Of a DNA stretch of 64,000 bases, positions 60,401 through 64,000 are shown in pieces. Under the pieces are notes generated by a model. That model did not search any database. It was given only the letters and a program-made list of their open reading frames with translations, and was not told the origin of the DNA. The translations under genes and the position numbers were made by a program. Numbering within the stretch: position 1 is the first letter of the stretch; every line of letters begins with the position of its first letter. The stretch comes from Capsaspora owczarzaki ATCC 30864. Its lineage: Eukaryota; Opisthokonta; Filasterea. The stretch lies in contig NW_011887293.1 of NCBI RefSeq assembly GCF_000151315.2, positions 2,333,848 through 2,397,847 of the forward strand, in the 5' to 3' direction.

Positions 60401-63400
60401 TCCCCACGGCGCTTTCTGCGCGCAATCTCGCGCTGTCAGAGCAGCGTTACTACATTGGACTCCGTGCAACGGACGCTGCTGGCCTCACACGCACCGTGAG
60501 CACGAACGGCTTTAACGTTCGCAGCGATCCCGATCATTGCGACAGCATCCTTCCCACCAGCATTTACGCAGACGGTGCTATTGCGGCTGACTTTGTCGTG
60601 ACGGATGCGACTGGCAACGGCGTGACGATGGCTGATGCCACAACCTTTATGGGCGCGTCCGGCTCGTCCATCTCGTTCGTGCCGTACAACCACTCGCTCA
60701 TCATTTCCGTTTCGGGCAACAAGGCCTTCCCCAACCCCATGTTGCATGACGCGATCGAGTTCCATGTGCACACTGGCGTCAATGCAACCGGCGGCCAGAT
60801 GCTGCAATTCACGGCTGTGGTCGACGGCAAATTTGCGGGCGTCTGGCCACTGGCCGACATGCTCGTGGCGGACGGCCTCAATGGCCGTCTCGCGAATGGC
60901 AGCTGGACTCGCGTGGTTGTGCCTTTCGAAAAGCTGGGCTACCGTGTGCTGAACGAGCCCGTCACCTATCCTCGCGCCCGTTCCCTCACCTTTGCGATCG
61001 AGGGCATCAATCAAGGCGCCGACGGCGCGACTGGCGTCAACAGCCAACGCGTGTACTTGGACGAGCTGCGCTACGTGCGCTCCAGCTGTTACGGCTGTGA
61101 CAATGTGGCGTACTCTGGCAAGGTTTTGGATTCGTGCGGCCGCTGCTCAGACCTTGGCTCCACCTGCTGCGGCCATGGAGGCGTCACTCCCAAGCGTGTC
61201 TTTGACGATACCCTTTTGGGCGACTTTTCTCTTCCTTTCACGGGCGCAGTCGCCATTTCGCCCGCGTTTGCACGCCACGGCGCCACCTCGCTCAAGTTCA
61301 GCCCCACGAGCGACGTCGTGGCCATTCAGGCTCGCCGCAGCACTGTGGACCCGACCCAGAGTCACTATGCCGTCTACTACCTGGGCCTGACTTCTGTGGA
61401 CAGCACCTTGGCCAGCAACACTAGCATTGGCGGAACCGTCAAACCCGCAGCGCAAAAGCCCGCAGATTGCGCTGTTTGCAGCGGCGGCGTCACGCAACTC
61501 TCCTTTGTCATCAACTCCCCCGACGCATTCGGCCTGCAGAACGTGCTCATTCGCTCCATGGACGACTCGGTGACCTTCCTCAACTATGTCGGCACCATCG
61601 TGCCCAACCAGAATTTCACTGCGAGCGCTGGTCTGAGGACGGACATGACGACAGCGCGCCGCGCGATTGACGACAGCGCCTTGCAGGTTTTCGGAACGTC
61701 CGTCAAGATTTACGTGGGTCTGACCAGCGGTCCTGGCGGTACAACCGTGCCCAAGTACCACGCCACCCTCAACACAAACTGTCTGTCGCCGGTCGGTCCT
61801 GGCCTGAAGGTCGGCTTTTTGCAAATCACTGGCGGCTATTCCCTCTTTGGTGGCAAGCTTTGCCCTCTTGCTTGCAGCACGTGCGCGGGTGGCGTTTCCT
61901 ACCTGCGGCTTCGGTACACTGGCAGTGCCGCGCTCAGCGATGTTGCCGTACGCGCACAGGCGTACCTGAAGGATGGCACCAATCACAACCTCTACCGCGC
62001 GAGCGTCAGCCAGGGTCAGGTGATTGAAATTGTCACGGACAACCCAGCCAAGAGCCTTGGCTCCATGATTTGGATTTGTGACTGCACAGCGGTTGGCTGC
62101 GATTCGACACCAGGGTCGTGCCTGTTCAACAACGATGCTGACTTTAGCACCCACACGTTCGGCGGGCGCCGGGAGTGGAATTTGGACACTACCTGCACCG
62201 CAAAGGTCGGACCTGGCTTCCAAGTGCCGCTCAACCCTCTCTTTGAAGTCGTGGATGCATTCTCGACCGCGGGTGGCGAGACCTGCGAGAACACTTGCTC
62301 TCCGTGCGGTGGTGCCATTTCTCGCGTCTCATTCCGATTCACCAATCCCACGACGCAGACTGTCAAGTTTGCCCAAGGCGAGACCAATCTCAGGGTCTTC
62401 CGCATGGACACTGGCGCCGAGCAGCCTGGGCCGTTCGTACCGCTCGCCTTCAACACGGATTACTACGTGCTGGCATCTCCCTCGGCTGGCAACATCATTC
62501 AAGCAACCCTGCAAGGCTCCGGCCTGGTTGTTTGGCGATTGTTTGGCGCCGATTGTAGCTCCAGCAGCATTGCTCCTGCAGCCGAGCCGCTTTTGGAGGG
62601 CTACACCGAGGACTTGCGCACCACCCAAGGCAACTTCCGTCTGCTCGACCCCATCTTTTCCACGGAAGGTGGTCGCGTCTGTCCCCGCCCAACAGGCCAG
62701 TGTGTCGTCGGCCAGGGCATCGACAAGCTTGTGCTAAAGTACTTGGGTGCTGGCCCAACCAACCTTCAATTCCAGCAAACGGGACAAACGGTGCCCTTTG
62801 CCGCCGTGAACGCAAACAGCGAAATTCTACTTTACACGTATGTGCATGGCAACGTTGCAGCCTTTGGCGGCAGCATTGTGCTCACTTCGTCCCTGGAGGG
62901 TCGCACCACGACCATCCACACGGACTGCTCCCGTGCCATCGGCGTGGGCACCGTGTTTGACAGCCTGTACGAGGTAGTGGGCGGCGCCTTCCACAATGGC
63001 GGCCCGATCGGCCCGCTGACCTGCTCACCGTGCCGCGGCGGCTTGTCCTCTCTGGAGCTTCGCTTTAAGGGAACCAATCCGACATGGATTAACGTTTATG
63101 ATACCTTCAACGGCGAGCAAGTCTTTGGCAGCATGGTGGATCCCAGCACCAACATGGGCAAATTTTCTGTTCACCCAGGCGGCGGCAAAGCCACCTTCAA
63201 CGCCAGTCTGGTGGTCGATGCCGCGCACTTTGGCATTGTCAAGATTGACACGACCTGCTCCACTGCGATCGGCGTTGATCTGGACCTCGGCATTTTTGAA
63301 ATCTCTGGTGGCGAATCGTATCATGCCGGCCCCCTGTGTCGCATGCACTGCGACACTTGGACGGGCTGCACAGGCACACGCAGCGTCCAGTTTAAGTATG

Positions 63401-64000
63401 TTGGTGCGAACAATGCCGACATTCGCGTCTTTGGCGGCGCACAAGCGCGGTCGGACTTTGGAACGGTCGAGCAAACTTCGCAGTCGCTCCTGGTCAACAT
63501 GAACAACGTGGCTCCTGGCACGCCGTTCACTGTTACACCGCTTCGCAACGAGCAAACGCTGGGCAGTCTGCTGACATTGACTGTGGACGGCGTTCGCCAT
63601 GCGGACGTTGTTGTTGACTGCACGCACGCGATCGGTCCGCACTACCGTCCAGGCACCGCCTTTGAGGTCATGTCTGTGACGAACAATGCCGGTTTGCCCC
63701 TGTGCGATGTTGCTGGCGACGACTGTCTTGCTGCTGGTACGTGTGGCGAGTGCGTCGGTGCTGTGACCCGTCTCCGCCTCAAGTACGTTGGCCGAACGCT
63801 GGGCAACGCGAGCGCGCCCGCCGACATCTACAACTCGGCCATGGTTGAAATCTTCCAACAGTCTTCCCCTTACGAGAACAATCGCGAAGTGTTCTCTGGC
63901 CGCTTGAAGGAGAATGAAGAGTTTGCGCTTGTGGCACTGCCCGGCGAAACGTTGGAGCGCTCCTTGATGGTCTTTGTGAATGGCGAACGCCATGTGGTCA
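54466..64000 (+). CDS. Very large secreted multidomain protein, truncated at window end
   Basis: More than 3,000 residues, extracellular or cell-surface. Exon 1 (54466-54613) gives a signal peptide (LLLLLLVLALIFAASPANA). After an intron to 54777, a single ORF runs from about 54870 to the edge without introns. Order: F5/8-type-C-like domain (about 54975-55400; GQPVSQSS, ASQAVDGF, WWRLDLDSP); a region rich in Tyr/Trp; a CUB-like domain (55860-56270); Ig-like or cadherin-like beta repeats; seven GCTDP-type repeats (57154-57800); five EGF-like modules (58720-59285; CNGRGSCRDTACVCDPGYSGEACE-type spacing); more beta domains; and several copies of a Cys-rich module with CxGGVSxLxLRY to the end. The frame between 54778 and 54880 is unclear: exon 1 enters a frame that stops at 54898. 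A 58-nt intron (54821-54878) would restore it. Confidence 0.85.
57154..57800 (+). repeat. GCTDPxAxNYxxxAxxDDGSC protein repeats
   Basis: Seven consecutive coding units of 24-33 residues begin PGCTYPLADNF, VGCSDPTAANY, PGCTNPTAFNY, FGCTDPSAINF, LGCTAPAALNF, FGCMNPLDDAY and IGCTDPLASNF. Most close with DDGSC or a variant. A degenerate eighth (FGCTASY) follows. Two Cys per unit suggest one disulfide each. Confidence 0.9.
61780..64000 (+). repeat. Tandem Cys-rich surface modules
   Basis: At least five units of roughly 110-170 residues share a pattern. A Cys is followed by IGxG or VGPG, then a strand like FEVxGG, then CxxC with GG(V/I/L)S, then a strand of LxLRYxG type. Examples: CLSPVGPGLKVGFLQITGG, CAGGVSYLRLRYTG, CSRAIGVGTVFDSLYEVVGG, CRGGLSSLELRFKG, CVGAVTRLRLKYVG. 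Similar strands earlier (58110-58500: VRSLTLRFNG, CQSPIGPGSAF) may be a separate copy. Confidence 0.75.

Overview
The window is nuclear DNA from a unicellular opisthokont, most likely a holozoan protist. A filasterean such as Capsaspora is my best guess; this is an inference and is not proven by any one sequence. The gene set points there: an ASAP-type ArfGAP (BAR-PH-ArfGAP-ankyrin-SH3), a WW/HECT NEDD4-like ligase, exocyst Sec5, CDK7, Rpn7, PIG-L, PIG-T and ribosomal uL23. Genes are dense, on both strands, with short GT-AG introns (mostly about 80-170 nt). Exons are GC-rich, while introns and intergenic DNA carry long A or T homopolymers and microsatellites. I saw no transposon, provirus or CRISPR array.

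Layout, left to right. Exocyst subunit Sec5 (+, 5' end cut by the window). A C2-containing AGC kinase of YPK/SGK type (-). Proteasome lid subunit Rpn7/PSMD6 (+). An LRR-C2-WW4-HECT ubiquitin ligase (+). CDK7 (-). A 1348-residue kinase followed by an IRE1/RNase L-like KEN domain (-). An ABCG half-transporter with a long N-terminal extension (-). An unrecognised gene that may be a glycosyltransferase (+). A 33-exon gene in which almost every exon is one 28-residue LRR (-). A tandem tRNA-Ala(UGC) pair, one with a mismatched acceptor stem. uL23/RPL23A (-). The ASAP-like ArfGAP (-). A BtpA-family TIM barrel (+). PIG-L (+) and PIG-T (-), tail to tail. Two small uncertain genes. A short-chain dehydrogenase lacking the usual catalytic Lys (+). 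A very large secreted multidomain protein (+) that runs off the right edge.

How they work together. Most are unrelated housekeeping or signalling genes. PIG-L and PIG-T are the exception: both serve GPI anchoring (second step of lipid synthesis, and the transamidase that attaches the anchor). Sec5 and the ArfGAP both act in membrane traffic but lie far apart, so this is probably chance.

The most unusual items are the kinase-KEN protein with no luminal, membrane or ankyrin part, the LRR-fused NEDD4-like ligase, the one-repeat-per-exon LRR gene, and the secreted protein carrying repeats I know mainly from bacteria. Exon boundaries were placed by eye from splice consensus and frame continuity. 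Internal exons were checked for phase, but 5' ends are less certain.
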